Below are positions 20,693 through 29,163 of a stretch of 64,000 nucleotides of DNA, piece after piece. The translations under genes were made by a program, and so were the position numbers. This DNA comes from Micromonospora phaseoli (GTDB lineage Bacteria > Actinomycetota > Actinomycetes > Mycobacteriales > Micromonosporaceae): assembly GCF_900109115.1 (NCBI RefSeq), contig NZ_FNYV01000004.1, positions 434,001 through 498,000 of the forward strand, read 5' to 3'. The stretch's first letter is position 1. Every line of letters starts with the position of its first letter. The notes beneath the pieces are model-generated. The model ran no database searches and was not told the DNA's origin. It was given only the letters and a program-made list of their open reading frames with translations.

Positions 20693-22042
20693 GTGGCCAC
20701 CCGAGCACCGCACGTCCTGATCATCGGCGCGGGCACCGGCGGCCTCTGCCTGGCGCACGGGCTGCGCCGGGCCGGGATCAGCGTTGCCGTCTACGAACGA
20801 CACCGCGGCAGAGGCGACGGGCTGCTCGGCTACCGGGTGGGCATCGGCCCCACCGGCAGCCGGGCACTGCGCGACTGCCTGCCGCCCGAGCTGTTCGAGA
20901 TCTACCTGGCCACCTGCGCCCGCTCGCCCCGCTACTTCAACGTGCTCAACCAGAAGATGCGTCACACGGCGTCCTTCCCGCTGCGGCCGGACACCCACCC
21001 GGTCGACTCGGAACGGTCGGTGGCCCGGATGACACTGCGTCAGGTGCTGCTGACCGACATCGCGGACCTCGTGCACTTCGACCGCACCTTCACCCGGTAC
21101 GAGCAGCACGACGACGGGTCGGTCACCGCTCACTTCGCCGACGGCGGCACCGCCACCGGTGACCTGCTCGTGGCGGCGGACGGCACGCACTCCGCGGTTC
21201 GCCGCCAGTATCTGCCGCACGCGGTCATCCGGGACGCCGGCACCGTCAACATCGCCACCCGGGTGCCACTCACCGACCACACCCGGGCGCTGCTGCCGGA
21301 GACCGTGCAGCGGGGCATCTCACTGATCTTCGGTACCGGTGGGGTGATGGGCGTGCTGCACGTGATGGAGTTCAAATGGGACCGTGACGGTCGAGTCAAG
21401 CCGGACACCGCACCCGCCGCCGCGGCGTTGCTCGCCGACTGGTCGGGTCTGCGCCACGACCCCACCCGCGACAACATCAACCTCGTCGTCTGGAGCACCG
21501 CCCGCCGGTTCCCACCGGACGTCATGCGCCGCCGCGGTGCGAACCTGATCCAGGTGGCCCTGGACCTGACCGCCAACTGGCACCCGCACCTGCGGGAACT
21601 GCTCAGCCTGGCCGACCCCGACAGCGCGCTGCCGATCAAGGTGTCCACCTCGGAGCCGGTACCCCCGTGGAAGAGCAGCACCGTCACCCTCCTCGGTGAC
21701 GCGATCCACACCATGACGCCAGGCCGGGGCGTCGGCGCCAACACCGCGCTGCGGGACGCCAACCTGCTGCGGCGGCAGCTGATCCTCGCCGTCTCCGGCG
21801 AGAAGACCCTGGTGCAGGCGGTGGCCGACTACGAGGCGGCGATGGTGCCGTACGGCTTCGCCCGGGTGGCCGACTCGCTGGGCCGCAGCGGCACCAACGG
21901 CGACGACCGCATGTACCAGCCGGTGTTCGGCCGGCTCGCGCTGCTCGGCGCCCGGGGCTACTTCCGGGTCACCAGCCGGGTTCCCCGGCTGCGGCGAAAG
22001 TTCGTCGACGACTTCTACACCTACCGAGGTGAACAGGACTGA
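20693..22042 (+). CDS. FAD-dependent aromatic polyketide monooxygenase
   Basis: Flavoprotein hydroxylase of the PHBH/PheA class, 449 residues. The Rossmann motif HVLIIGAGTGGLCLAHGLRRAG lies at the N-terminus, DG motif LLVAADGTHSAVRRQYL in the middle, and the second FAD motif LLGDAIHTMTPGRGVGANTALRDA near residue 340. It probably hydroxylates an aromatic intermediate in the cluster pathway, like the divergently placed hydroxylase of whiE clusters. The start could also be TTG at 20678, which overlaps the cyclase stop; GTG at 20693 gives the usual short N-terminus. A strong hairpin follows. Confidence 0.91.
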   Translation: MATRAPHVLIIGAGTGGLCLAHGLRRAGISVAVYERHRGRGDGLLGYRVGIGPTGSRALRDCLPPELFEIYLATCARSPRYFNVLNQKMRHTASFPLRPDTHPVDSERSVARMTLRQVLLTDIADLVHFDRTFTRYEQHDDGSVTAHFADGGTATGDLLVAADGTHSAVRRQYLPHAVIRDAGTVNIATRVPLTDHTRALLPETVQRGISLIFGTGGVMGVLHVMEFKWDRDGRVKPDTAPAAAALLADWSGLRHDPTRDNINLVVWSTARRFPPDVMRRRGANLIQVALDLTANWHPHLRELLSLADPDSALPIKVSTSEPVPPWKSSTVTLLGDAIHTMTPGRGVGANTALRDANLLRRQLILAVSGEKTLVQAVADYEAAMVPYGFARVADSLGRSGTNGDDRMYQPVFGRLALLGARGYFRVTSRVPRLRRKFVDDFYTYRGEQD

Positions 22043-22052
22043 TCCGACGCAC

Positions 22053-22090
22053 CCACGACCCCGGCGCCGATTACTGCGCCGGGGTCGTGG
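22053..22090 (+). terminator. hairpin terminator closing the rightward PKS arm
   Basis: Perfect 15-bp stem CCACGACCCCGGCGC / GCGCCGGGGTCGTGG with an 8-base loop, starting 10 bases after the monooxygenase stop. It marks the likely right border of the polyketide cluster. Confidence 0.85.
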
Positions 22091-22263
22091 CGTGTCTGTC
22101 CGGTCCATCCACACCGTCCGTCCCGCGTCGGACACCAGCCGTAGCTCCCGCGTGACCCGTACGGACTGTTACCTGGCCCGTCTGTTGCCCCGGCCGCGCG
22201 TGTGCGAAGCTGCGGCGAGTTTTTCTCGCGACGATTCAGATGTGAAATCCAGGGAGGTTTACC

Positions 22264-23037
22264 GTGGGCGACTCCTTCGGGAACTGGCTGATACTGCTCG
22301 TGGCTCTACTGGCGGGCCTGGCGGTGGGCTGGGTGCTGCTGCGCGGCCGGCGGGACGAACCCCCGGCGTCGACGACCGGGACGGCGAGCGAGGCGACCAC
22401 CGAAGCGGCCCCGGCGGCCACCACTGGAACCGAGCAGCCGGCCACCGAGGCGCAGCCACCGACCACCGAGCCCACGCCGGCGAGCGTCGAAACCGCCGGG
22501 ACAGACGCCACCGGGACCGAGACTGCCGACGCACCCGCCGACGCCGCGCCCGCGTCCGTCCTCGACGGACCGGTCGAGGACGCGACCACGACGCCGCGTC
22601 CGGCGGTCGCCACCCCGCCGGTACGACCCAGCGCCGCCACCGAGCCCACCACGGCGACCGAACCCGCCCTGGTCGTCGCGGAACCGGCCGGCGACCCGGA
22701 GCCGGTCGCCGCTGCGGAGCCGATCGCCACCCCGGAACCGGTCGCCACCCCGGAACCGGTGACCACCCCGGAGCCGGTGACCGCCCCGGAGCCGGTCGCC
22801 GCTGCGGTGGCCGCGGAGGGTGGCGCGGACGACTTCCGGCGCATCCAGGGCGTCGGGCCGAAGATGGCCGCCGCACTGCACGGCGCGGGCATCCGCACCT
22901 ACCGGCAGCTGGCGGAGCTTGACGAGGCCGCGCTGCGGGACACCGTCAAGAGCGCCGGGCTGCGCGCCACCGCCAGCCTCGTCACCTGGCCCCAGCAGGC
23001 GAAGGTGTTGGCCGCCCAGGCCGACGACAACGCCTGA
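22264..23037 (+). CDS. membrane-anchored helix-hairpin-helix protein with Pro-rich repeat linker
   Basis: Protein of 257 residues in three parts. Residues about 6-27 form a single transmembrane helix (LILLVALLAGLAVGWVLL) followed by RGRR, so the rest is likely cytoplasmic. Residues 35-185 are a low-complexity Glu/Pro/Thr/Ala linker ending in PEPVxxPEPV repeats. Residues 190-250 are a helix-hairpin-helix domain (DDFRRIQGVGPKMAAALHGAGI). The HhH type suggests DNA or nucleic-acid contact near the membrane; the cell role is unknown. GTG start with GGAGG upstream. Confidence 0.8.
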   Translation: MGDSFGNWLILLVALLAGLAVGWVLLRGRRDEPPASTTGTASEATTEAAPAATTGTEQPATEAQPPTTEPTPASVETAGTDATGTETADAPADAAPASVLDGPVEDATTTPRPAVATPPVRPSAATEPTTATEPALVVAEPAGDPEPVAAAEPIATPEPVATPEPVTTPEPVTAPEPVAAAVAAEGGADDFRRIQGVGPKMAAALHGAGIRTYRQLAELDEAALRDTVKSAGLRATASLVTWPQQAKVLAAQADDNA

Positions 23038-23048
23038 CGATCTCGGCC

Positions 23049-23084
23049 GCTGTCGCGGGTGCTCGGTCGAGCACTCGCGGCAGC
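23049..23084 (+). terminator. hairpin terminator after the HhH protein gene
   Basis: A 16-bp stem (GCTGTCGCGGGTGCTC with GAGCACTCGCGGCAGC, two imperfect pairs) and GGTC loop, 11 bases after the stop codon at 23037. Confidence 0.75.
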
Positions 23085-23241
23085 AGCCCACCGCCATTTT
23101 GGTGCGCACCGCAGTGGCCCTGGCCGATTTCCGGCGCAGCCTCCGCCGGCCGCCCGAGGCACCCTCGCCGTGGCCGGTGCGTGCGGCATCGCGGTGGGCT
23201 GCCTCGCGCACGCCGCGTTGCCGCGTGGCTGGCTGTCAGCC

Positions 23242-23330
23242 CTGTCGAGCTGACGGCGTAGACGGATCACGGCCGGCGGTCGCCGGGGTGCGCCACCCCG
23301 GGCGATGGCACAACCGGATCAGCTCGACAG
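23242..23330. other. structured intergenic element, possible cis RNA
   Basis: The 441-bp gap between 23038 and 23478 contains, after the terminator, a nested structure. A perfect 12-bp outer pairing (CTGTCGAGCTGA at 23242-23253 with TCAGCTCGACAG at 23319-23330) encloses a strong hairpin at 23280-23305 (TCGCC-GGGGTG / CACCCC-g-GGCGA). It lies about 150 bases upstream of the small membrane protein gene. I do not recognise it as a known riboswitch. The rest of the gap shows no convincing gene. Confidence 0.4.
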
Positions 23331-23478
23331 GAGCCGCAGGAGGTCAAGTAGGCATCCGGGGTTCGCCGCTGTCCGGTCCCACGATGGGCGGCCGCATGCC
23401 GGCCTCCGTTAGCCGCTCGGCCCGGTTGGGTACAAGGCCTGACACCTTGCAACTCAACCCGTACCTGTGGAGGAAGCC

Positions 23479-23685
23479 ATGCGTGGCACGTCGATATTCG
23501 GAGTCCTCGTCGTGATCTGGCTCGTCATCGGCGCCATCGCCGCCGGACAGCGCGGCTACTACAGCGACGAGGAGACCAACTGTGCCGAGATCGGCACCAT
23601 CCTGGTGACCATCGCCGCCGGGCCGCTGAACTACGTGGGCGCCAACCCGAAGGTCGACTGCGAACTGCCCCAGCCCTCCCAGTGA
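23479..23685 (+). CDS. small membrane protein of unknown function
   Basis: Protein of 68 residues starting MRGTSIFGVLVVIWLVIGAIAAGQRGYYSD, with one N-terminal transmembrane helix and a short Cys-containing tail (NCAEIGTILVTIAAGPLNYVGANPKVDCELP). The tail includes a second, weaker hydrophobic stretch. The pattern resembles small actinobacterial membrane proteins found beside many different genes. The ATG is preceded by GGAGG at ideal spacing, which supports this start over the ATG at 23473-equivalent upstream positions. Function unknown. Confidence 0.75.
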   Translation: MRGTSIFGVLVVIWLVIGAIAAGQRGYYSDEETNCAEIGTILVTIAAGPLNYVGANPKVDCELPQPSQ

Positions 23686-23697
23686 CGTTTCAGAGCC

Positions 23698-23741
23698 GTC
23701 CGGCCCCGCCTTCCTCCTGAGCGGAGGAGGCGGGGCCGGAC
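23698..23741. terminator. bidirectional terminator between convergent genes
   Basis: Near-perfect 19-20 bp stem (GTCCGGCCCCGCCTTCCTCC pairing with GGAGGAGGCGGGGCCGGAC), five-base loop. It lies between the stops of the small membrane protein (plus) and the beta-helix protein (minus) and can serve both. Confidence 0.85.
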
Positions 23742-23757
23742 GTACCCGTCGGTCGCC

Positions 23758-25308
23758 TCAGCGGAAGCAGTGCGCCACCGGCACCTTGCTTCCCTCGCAG
23801 TTGGTGGGGTTGTTCTCGATGACGACGCTCTCATCGTCGATCTTGACCTGGGCCCGCTCGGCCTGGATTCCACCGGCCTTCACGGTGGACTGGTTCCCGA
23901 TCACCCGGCTCCGGTAGAGCGAGGTGGAGCCGGCCGTCACGAACAGTCCGGCCCCCTGGGAGCGCTTGCCGACCGCGTCGTTGCCCTCGACATCGCTGCC
24001 ACGCACGAGCAGGTTCGATTTCTCGCTGTGGATGCCGCCACCGTTGCCCCGCGTGGTGTTACCGCTGATCACGCTGTCGTCCAGCGGCAACAGCCCCTGG
24101 AAGGTGGAGATGCCGCCGCCGGAGACGCTGGCGGCGTTGTCCCGGACGGTCAACTGCCGCGCGATGAGCACCGCGTCGGAGTTTGCCAGGCCACCGCCGA
24201 CCTCGGCACTGTTGTGCGCCACGAGACTGTCGAAGACCTTGGTGCGGGCCGAGAAGCTGGCCACTCCCCCGCCCTGGGCGGCGTTGTTCTGCACGAAGGT
24301 CGAGGAGTGGACCTCCCCCGCGGCCCGGAAGTTGGCGAGGCCACCGCCGTAGCTGACCGCGCTGTTGTGCCGGAACTCGGTACGGTGCATGGTCATCACG
24401 CCCCCGTTGAGCAAGCCCCCGCCCTTGCCCTGGGCGCCGACGGCCCGGTTGCCGATCAGCTTGCTGTCGTTGATCAACAGGTTGCCGTCGTTGAAGATGG
24501 CGCCACCGCCGCCCTCCGTCGACCGCGAGGTGCTGCCGAGCACGGTGACGCCCTCGACGACCGCCGAGGCACCGTGCACGATGTGGATGCTGCCGCCTTC
24601 CGCCGCCGACCGGCCGTTGCGCAGGGTGACGTCCTTCAGGGTCAGCTCCCCACCGTCACGGACGGTGAAGAAGCGGAACTCGTCGGCGTGCACACCACGC
24701 ACGATGGTCGCGCCGGAGCCCTCGATGGTGATGCCGTGGTAGATCACCGGGAGGCCGGCCTTGTCGTCGGCCGGGTTGCGCGGCGGCGCCTCGGCGTCGC
24801 CGGGGTTCTCGGCGGCGTCGGCGGCCTCCCGCGCGTCGCGGATCCCGCCGTCGTACTCGTCGGCCTGCTGGAAGGCGTGGGTCAGCGGGTAGGTGCAGTT
24901 CTCCGCCAGCCGCAGCGTGGCACCGCCCTCGGCATTGGCCCGAACCAGCGCGGCAATGAGCTGCGCGGAGTCACAGGGCACCGGCAGCACCTGGTGCTGC
25001 GGCGGGCGACCGTTGCGTCCGGCGGGCCGGTCGACGGCGCCGTCGCCGTCGTGCCGCCACTCGGGACGCTGCCGGTCCGGCTTCCGGTCGTCCGGCGCCT
25101 CGTCGACACCGGGCACGTCGTCCTGCAACATCGTGGCGGGCCAGGCCGGGCTCGGCGCCGCCGGATCACGGTCGGCAGCCGAGGCGGTGACGGCGCTCAG
25201 GCCCACCGCTCCGGCCACCAGGCTGCCCGCCACCAGACCACCGGTCAGCAACCAGCGGGATCGCCGTCCGGGTCGCGTCGACCCGGGGCTCCCTCGGTAC
25301 GTGGACAT
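23758..25308 (-). CDS. secreted right-handed beta-helix protein
   Basis: Exported protein of 516 residues. The N-terminus has basic residues (RPGRRSR) followed by a hydrophobic signal segment ending near ASAADRDPA. A Pro/Asp-rich linker follows. From about residue 120 on the chain shows repeated right-handed parallel beta-helix rungs of the Pmp/polymorphic-repeat type (GGGAIFNDGNLLINDSKLIGN, GGGLLNGGVMTMHRTEFRHN, GGGLANFRAAGEVHSSTFVQN and further copies). A pair of cysteines (CEGS and HCFR) caps the end. Such folds often act as polysaccharide lyases or adhesins; no catalytic site is evident. ATG start with AGGAA upstream. Confidence 0.85.
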   Translation of the reverse strand: MSTYRGSPGSTRPGRRSRWLLTGGLVAGSLVAGAVGLSAVTASAADRDPAAPSPAWPATMLQDDVPGVDEAPDDRKPDRQRPEWRHDGDGAVDRPAGRNGRPPQHQVLPVPCDSAQLIAALVRANAEGGATLRLAENCTYPLTHAFQQADEYDGGIRDAREAADAAENPGDAEAPPRNPADDKAGLPVIYHGITIEGSGATIVRGVHADEFRFFTVRDGGELTLKDVTLRNGRSAAEGGSIHIVHGASAVVEGVTVLGSTSRSTEGGGGAIFNDGNLLINDSKLIGNRAVGAQGKGGGLLNGGVMTMHRTEFRHNSAVSYGGGLANFRAAGEVHSSTFVQNNAAQGGGVASFSARTKVFDSLVAHNSAEVGGGLANSDAVLIARQLTVRDNAASVSGGGISTFQGLLPLDDSVISGNTTRGNGGGIHSEKSNLLVRGSDVEGNDAVGKRSQGAGLFVTAGSTSLYRSRVIGNQSTVKAGGIQAERAQVKIDDESVVIENNPTNCEGSKVPVAHCFR

Positions 25309-25425
25309 CAGGTTCCTGCCTCTCGTGCATGCGAAACACGGCCGCACCGAAACGGGCGCGGAGTGGCTGACGTCGCCTCAGCCACCAGAGGCCACCGTAC
25401 GGTGACGGAAGGAACAAATCAGGCA

Positions 25426-25458
25426 TACATGAATAAGTAAGCCATTCGCCTTCATGTA
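25426..25458. promoter_or_regulatory. inverted repeat upstream of the beta-helix gene
   Basis: TACATGAA and TTCATGTA, a perfect 8-bp inverted repeat separated by 17 A+T-rich bases. It lies between the APC permease stop and the beta-helix start. It could be an operator for the secreted protein gene or a weak terminator for the permease. Confidence 0.3.
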
Positions 25459-25477
25459 CCGAGAAAGAGGTCGGGCA

Positions 25478-27568
25478 CTACCCGCCGACGTGGATACCGG
25501 GCCGGCGACTCGGGTCGGGCTCGGACTTCCGCAGGATCTCCCGGACCACCGGCGGAGTGTCCCCCCGGCCCAGGATCAGATAGCGCAACAGGTGCGCGAT
25601 CGGGTTCCCCTCCGACCACTCGAAGTGCGCGTGCGGGCGTACCCCCGTCGCGTCCCGCAACGCCAGCAGGATCGCGGCGATCGCGTTGGGGGCCGCCGGA
25701 CTGCTGGCCCGCAGCACCCGGTAGCCGCCCACATCGACACCACGCACCCGCAGCACATGGCGGAACCCGGACGGGTCGACCACATCGATCTCCAGGAAGA
25801 GCACGTCGGTCGCTCCCGGCACCGGATTCAAGCCACGCTGGGCCCGCTCCTTGATGGTGTACTCCTTGACCGCCCCGCTGTGCCGCTTGTTGGCGATCAC
25901 GTGCAGCCGGCCGTCATGAGCCACCGAGTCGGCGATGAACCGCCGTGCCGCCTCGTCGAACTCGACCCGCTCCGCCCGCAGTTCGGTGGTACGGCTGACC
26001 CGGGACACCAGCGAGACGGCGATGATGCCGAGGATGAACAGCCCGGAGATGGCGATCCCGTCCGGTTTGGCGATCACGTTCTCCACCAGCGCGTACAGCA
26101 GGACCAGGGTGAGCACGGTGAAACCGACGGCGACGCCACGCTGCCGGCGGCCGGCTGCGGCGATCGCCACCGCCACCGCGGCGGAGACCATCATCGCCAG
26201 GATCCCGGTGGCGTACGCCCCCGCCTGCGCGTCGACGTCTGCGCGGAACACGACGGTCAGCACGATGCAGACCAGCGTGTAGACGATCACCACGGGTCGA
26301 ACCGCCCGCGCCCACTCCGGCGCCATGCCGTAGGACGGCAGGTACCGGGGCACGATGTTGATCAGCCCGGCCATCGCCGACGCACCGGCGAACCAGAGGA
26401 TGAGGACGCTGCTCACGTCGTAGCCGGTACCGAACGCCTCCCCGACGCGCTCGTGGGCGAGATAGGCAAGCGCCCGCCCATTGGCCGCACCCCCGGGAGC
26501 GAACTCCTCAGGTGGGATGAGCACCGTGGTGACGAAGGTGGTCGAGAGCAGGTAGACAGACATGATCAACGCGGCGAGGGTGAGCAACCGCCGGGTATTG
26601 CGGATCCGCGCGGCCAACCGGGCCTGCGCGTCCGGCCCTTCCCCGGCGACCAGCGGCATCATGCTCACCCCGGTCTCGAAGCCGGACAGGCCCAGCACCA
26701 GCAGCGGAAACGCCAGCGCCGCGGTCAGTGCCACCTGACCCGGCCCACCGCCCGCCGTCAGCGCCGCCGTCCAGTCGGTCAGCGGGCGCGGATCATCGGC
26801 GAGTTCGACCAGTGACACCCCGACGATCACCGCGTTCAGCGCCAGGAACACCGCGACGAGCGGGACGGCCACCGCCACCGCCTCGCGGAAGCCGAGCAGG
26901 AACACCCCACCGAGGATGAGCAGCAGCACCACGGTGACGGCGACCGCGACGGTGGTCCCGCCGAACGCCTCCGGCAGGTACGGGTTCTGCAACATGTGCA
27001 CCGTCGCGTCAGCCGAGGAGAGGGTGATCGTGACGATCCAGGAGGTGGCGACGAAACCGAGCAGGACCAGCACGAATATCTTCCCGCGCCAGAACGGCAA
27101 CAACCGCTCCAGCATCGCCACCGAACCCTGGCCGTGCGGGCTGTCCCCGGCCACCCGGCGGTACATCGGCAGCATCCCGAACAGGGTCAACGCCACGATC
27201 AGCAACGTCGCCACCGGGGACAGCGCCCCCGCCGCCAGTGCCGCGATGCCCGGCAGATAGGACAGGGTGGAGAAGTAGTCGACGCCGGTCAGGCACATCA
27301 CCCGCCACCAGGAGTGCGAGCGGGCCTGCCCCTCGGCGGTCTCCGGGCCGACCGGCTGCACCCGGTGGACCAACAGCCACCGACGCAGCCGACTCTCCGG
27401 CCGCACCGGACCCGTCGGGACCGCCACCTGTTCGGGCACGGTGACCGCTCGACCCGCCCGCTCCCCCTTGCGGGTCGGATCCCGCGCCGCTCGCAGCGCG
27501 GGCTCGGGCGCCCCGGACGCCGGACGACGCCGTTCCCGACCTCGCCGCGCTCTGGTCCCGTCCCCCAT
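25478..27568 (-). CDS. APC-superfamily amino acid/cation permease
   Basis: Integral membrane transporter of 696 residues. After a basic N-terminal segment of about 70 residues, the membrane part begins at [29 protein letters not shown] and shows about twelve hydrophobic segments to roughly residue 530. A soluble C-terminal domain of about 150 residues follows ([22 protein letters not shown]). This layout matches actinobacterial amino acid transporters annotated as APC or K+-uptake-like permeases. Substrate not deducible. ATG at 27568 chosen over an upstream in-frame start in low-complexity sequence. Confidence 0.85.
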   Translation of the reverse strand: MGDGTRARRGRERRRPASGAPEPALRAARDPTRKGERAGRAVTVPEQVAVPTGPVRPESRLRRWLLVHRVQPVGPETAEGQARSHSWWRVMCLTGVDYFSTLSYLPGIAALAAGALSPVATLLIVALTLFGMLPMYRRVAGDSPHGQGSVAMLERLLPFWRGKIFVLVLLGFVATSWIVTITLSSADATVHMLQNPYLPEAFGGTTVAVAVTVVLLLILGGVFLLGFREAVAVAVPLVAVFLALNAVIVGVSLVELADDPRPLTDWTAALTAGGGPGQVALTAALAFPLLVLGLSGFETGVSMMPLVAGEGPDAQARLAARIRNTRRLLTLAALIMSVYLLSTTFVTTVLIPPEEFAPGGAANGRALAYLAHERVGEAFGTGYDVSSVLILWFAGASAMAGLINIVPRYLPSYGMAPEWARAVRPVVIVYTLVCIVLTVVFRADVDAQAGAYATGILAMMVSAAVAVAIAAAGRRQRGVAVGFTVLTLVLLYALVENVIAKPDGIAISGLFILGIIAVSLVSRVSRTTELRAERVEFDEAARRFIADSVAHDGRLHVIANKRHSGAVKEYTIKERAQRGLNPVPGATDVLFLEIDVVDPSGFRHVLRVRGVDVGGYRVLRASSPAAPNAIAAILLALRDATGVRPHAHFEWSEGNPIAHLLRYLILGRGDTPPVVREILRKSEPDPSRRPGIHVGG

Positions 27569-27632
27569 GTCCCCGCCCTCGCCGCTGCCGCACAGACCCG
27601 TCGCTGGTGGCCGTGGCCACCCCGCCTCGTGC

Positions 27633-28028
27633 TCAGCCACCGCCCGGTGCCGTCAACGCCCGGGCCAGGGCAGCGGGGTCGACCACGGTGACCGTCATCC
27701 CGGGATGCCGCAGCCAGCCACCGGGCAGCAGGGCGGGCACCGGTCGCACGAAACGGATGCAGAGACCCGCAGCCGTGGTGCTGCCGAAGGTGACCCCGCG
27801 GTCGGCACCGGAGAGGTGCGGACCGATCACCCGCCACCAGCGGTACGGACCGCCGGGCTCCACGCCGGCGACGTTCTCTCGCCAGGTGCGCAGACGCCAC
27901 GGCCCGAACCCGACCGCCAGGTCGTCGGCGTCGACGCGTACCCAGGCCGTCGAGGGCCGGACGCCGAGCAGGGCCAGCGCGGGGCGGAACGGCGGGTCGA
28001 ACCGGAAGCCGAAGAGTTGCGCGGTCAT
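27633..28028 (-). CDS. conserved hypothetical protein
   Basis: Soluble protein of 131 residues starting [30 protein letters not shown]. It is mostly predicted beta strands with conserved-looking aromatic and glycine motifs ([35 protein letters not shown]). Similar short proteins without known function are widespread in Micromonospora and Streptomyces; I do not recognise a defined domain. It lies 64 bases upstream of the permease start on the same strand and may be cotranscribed with it. Confidence 0.72.
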   Translation of the reverse strand: MTAQLFGFRFDPPFRPALALLGVRPSTAWVRVDADDLAVGFGPWRLRTWRENVAGVEPGGPYRWWRVIGPHLSGADRGVTFGSTTAAGLCIRFVRPVPALLPGGWLRHPGMTVTVVDPAALARALTAPGGG

Positions 28029-28208
28029 CCCCGGCCTCCCCGGCCGGGACGATCTCCCGGCCGCGCGGGACGGTACGGGGTGGCGGGCCGCGGTCGAGGC
28101 CGGCTGGCGGGGCGGCGCCGGGGCACTACGGTCATGCCGGCGGCGTACCCAGCGAGGGCCGGCCGACACCCCCCGGGCCGGCCGGCCCACTGTTCCCCCC
28201 GTGCTCTC

Positions 28209-28230
28209 GTCCGGGCGATCTCGCCCGGAC
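28209..28230. repeat. perfect palindrome
   Basis: GTCCGGGCGA-TC-TCGCCCGGAC, a 22-base perfect palindrome 10 bases from the terminator at 28240. It may form a second hairpin in the same 3' region or be an operator; no gene starts close by. Confidence 0.5.
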
Positions 28231-28239
28231 GGTGCGGAT

Positions 28240-28276
28240 GTCCCCGCGCTCCGCCCCCGTGGCGGAGCGCGGGGAC
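28240..28276 (-). terminator. terminator after the DUF5995 gene
   Basis: Perfect 16-bp stem GTCCCCGCGCTCCGCC / GGCGGAGCGCGGGGAC with a CCCGT loop, starting 12 bases past the stop at 28289 on the minus strand. Confidence 0.82.
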
Positions 28277-28288
28277 CCCCCGTCCCGG

Positions 28289-29059
28289 CTACTGCAGGAA
28301 CGCCCCAAGGGGCGACAGCAGCAACCGACCGAGTGCGGCGGCCGTGTCGTCGAGCCGCCTGCGCTCGCCCTCGTGTCGGTGCGGGTCGTGCCGGCACCGC
28401 CAGATTCGCTGCGCGTTACGCCATGCGACATCGCGGGTGTAACCGATCAGTTCACCCTGGTACCAGTCGTCGATGTCACCGTTGAGCATGTCGATGAGCA
28501 GTTGCCACTGCTCGAGATAGCCCCGGCGCAGCCCGGGGATCTTGTCGGCGAAGATCTTGTTGATCTCCAGGTAGTCACGGTGCTGGTCGCTGCCGTCGAC
28601 CGGCTCGGACTCGAGGTGGTCGAACGTGGTGACCAACGCGAACGGTAGGTCGAAGTTGATGTGCGCGTTGACGCCGGCCGCCGCGGAGGGCAGCGGGCGG
28701 GCATCCGGGCCCCGCATCCGCTCGAACAGGCACGCCCAGGCCCTCGGCAGGCTGGGGCTGGAATCGCTCCACATCCGCAACGCGTCGAAATAGCGGGCCG
28801 CGAACTCCACATCCAGCCGGGACAGGAAGACCGGATCGACGAACCGGTCGGCATAGAGCCCGTCCAGCACGCTGGTGGTGATGGTGAGATACAGCTTGTT
28901 GAAGTCGGCCAGTGGGCAACTGTCCAGCAGCGGAGGCAGGCGGACCAGCATGTCCTGCAGCTTGGTCAGATGATCGACTACGGCGGGCACGTCGGTCGGG
29001 TGATCGGCGAGCAGGTCGACGATGTCCCGGTGCACAGGCCCCCAGACCAGTTCGCTCAT
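28289..29059 (-). CDS. DUF5995-family protein
   Basis: Soluble helical protein of 256 residues beginning MSELVWGPVHRDIVDLLADHPTD. Phrases such as DFNKLYLTITTSVLDGL, FAARYFDALRMW and the central GVNAHINFDLPFALVTTFDHL match the actinobacterial DUF5995 family, whose function is not known. The conserved HINFDLP with several His and Asp residues could be a metal or ligand site. GTGGAGGCGGC precedes the ATG. A single-gene unit ending at a strong terminator. Confidence 0.82.
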   Translation of the reverse strand: MSELVWGPVHRDIVDLLADHPTDVPAVVDHLTKLQDMLVRLPPLLDSCPLADFNKLYLTITTSVLDGLYADRFVDPVFLSRLDVEFAARYFDALRMWSDSSPSLPRAWACLFERMRGPDARPLPSAAAGVNAHINFDLPFALVTTFDHLESEPVDGSDQHRDYLEINKIFADKIPGLRRGYLEQWQLLIDMLNGDIDDWYQGELIGYTRDVAWRNAQRIWRCRHDPHRHEGERRRLDDTAAALGRLLLSPLGAFLQ

Positions 29060-29163
29060 GCCGCCTCCACGCTGCTCGCCGACGCCGTCGTTCCGTGCCG
29101 ACGCCGCAGCCAGCCTTTCAGGCGGGACGCCGGCGGACATCAGTAGAACTACGTATCCGGGAC

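Noticed and set aside
23059..23253. Small plus-strand frame of 64 codons in the intergenic region
   Set aside because: It begins inside the terminator hairpin, has no ribosome site and ends in the outer arm of the inverted repeat.
24000..25000. CRISPR-like periodicity in the beta-helix gene
   Set aside because: The repeats are degenerate protein rungs in one open frame without identical repeats or unique spacers. No CRISPR array was seen anywhere in the window.
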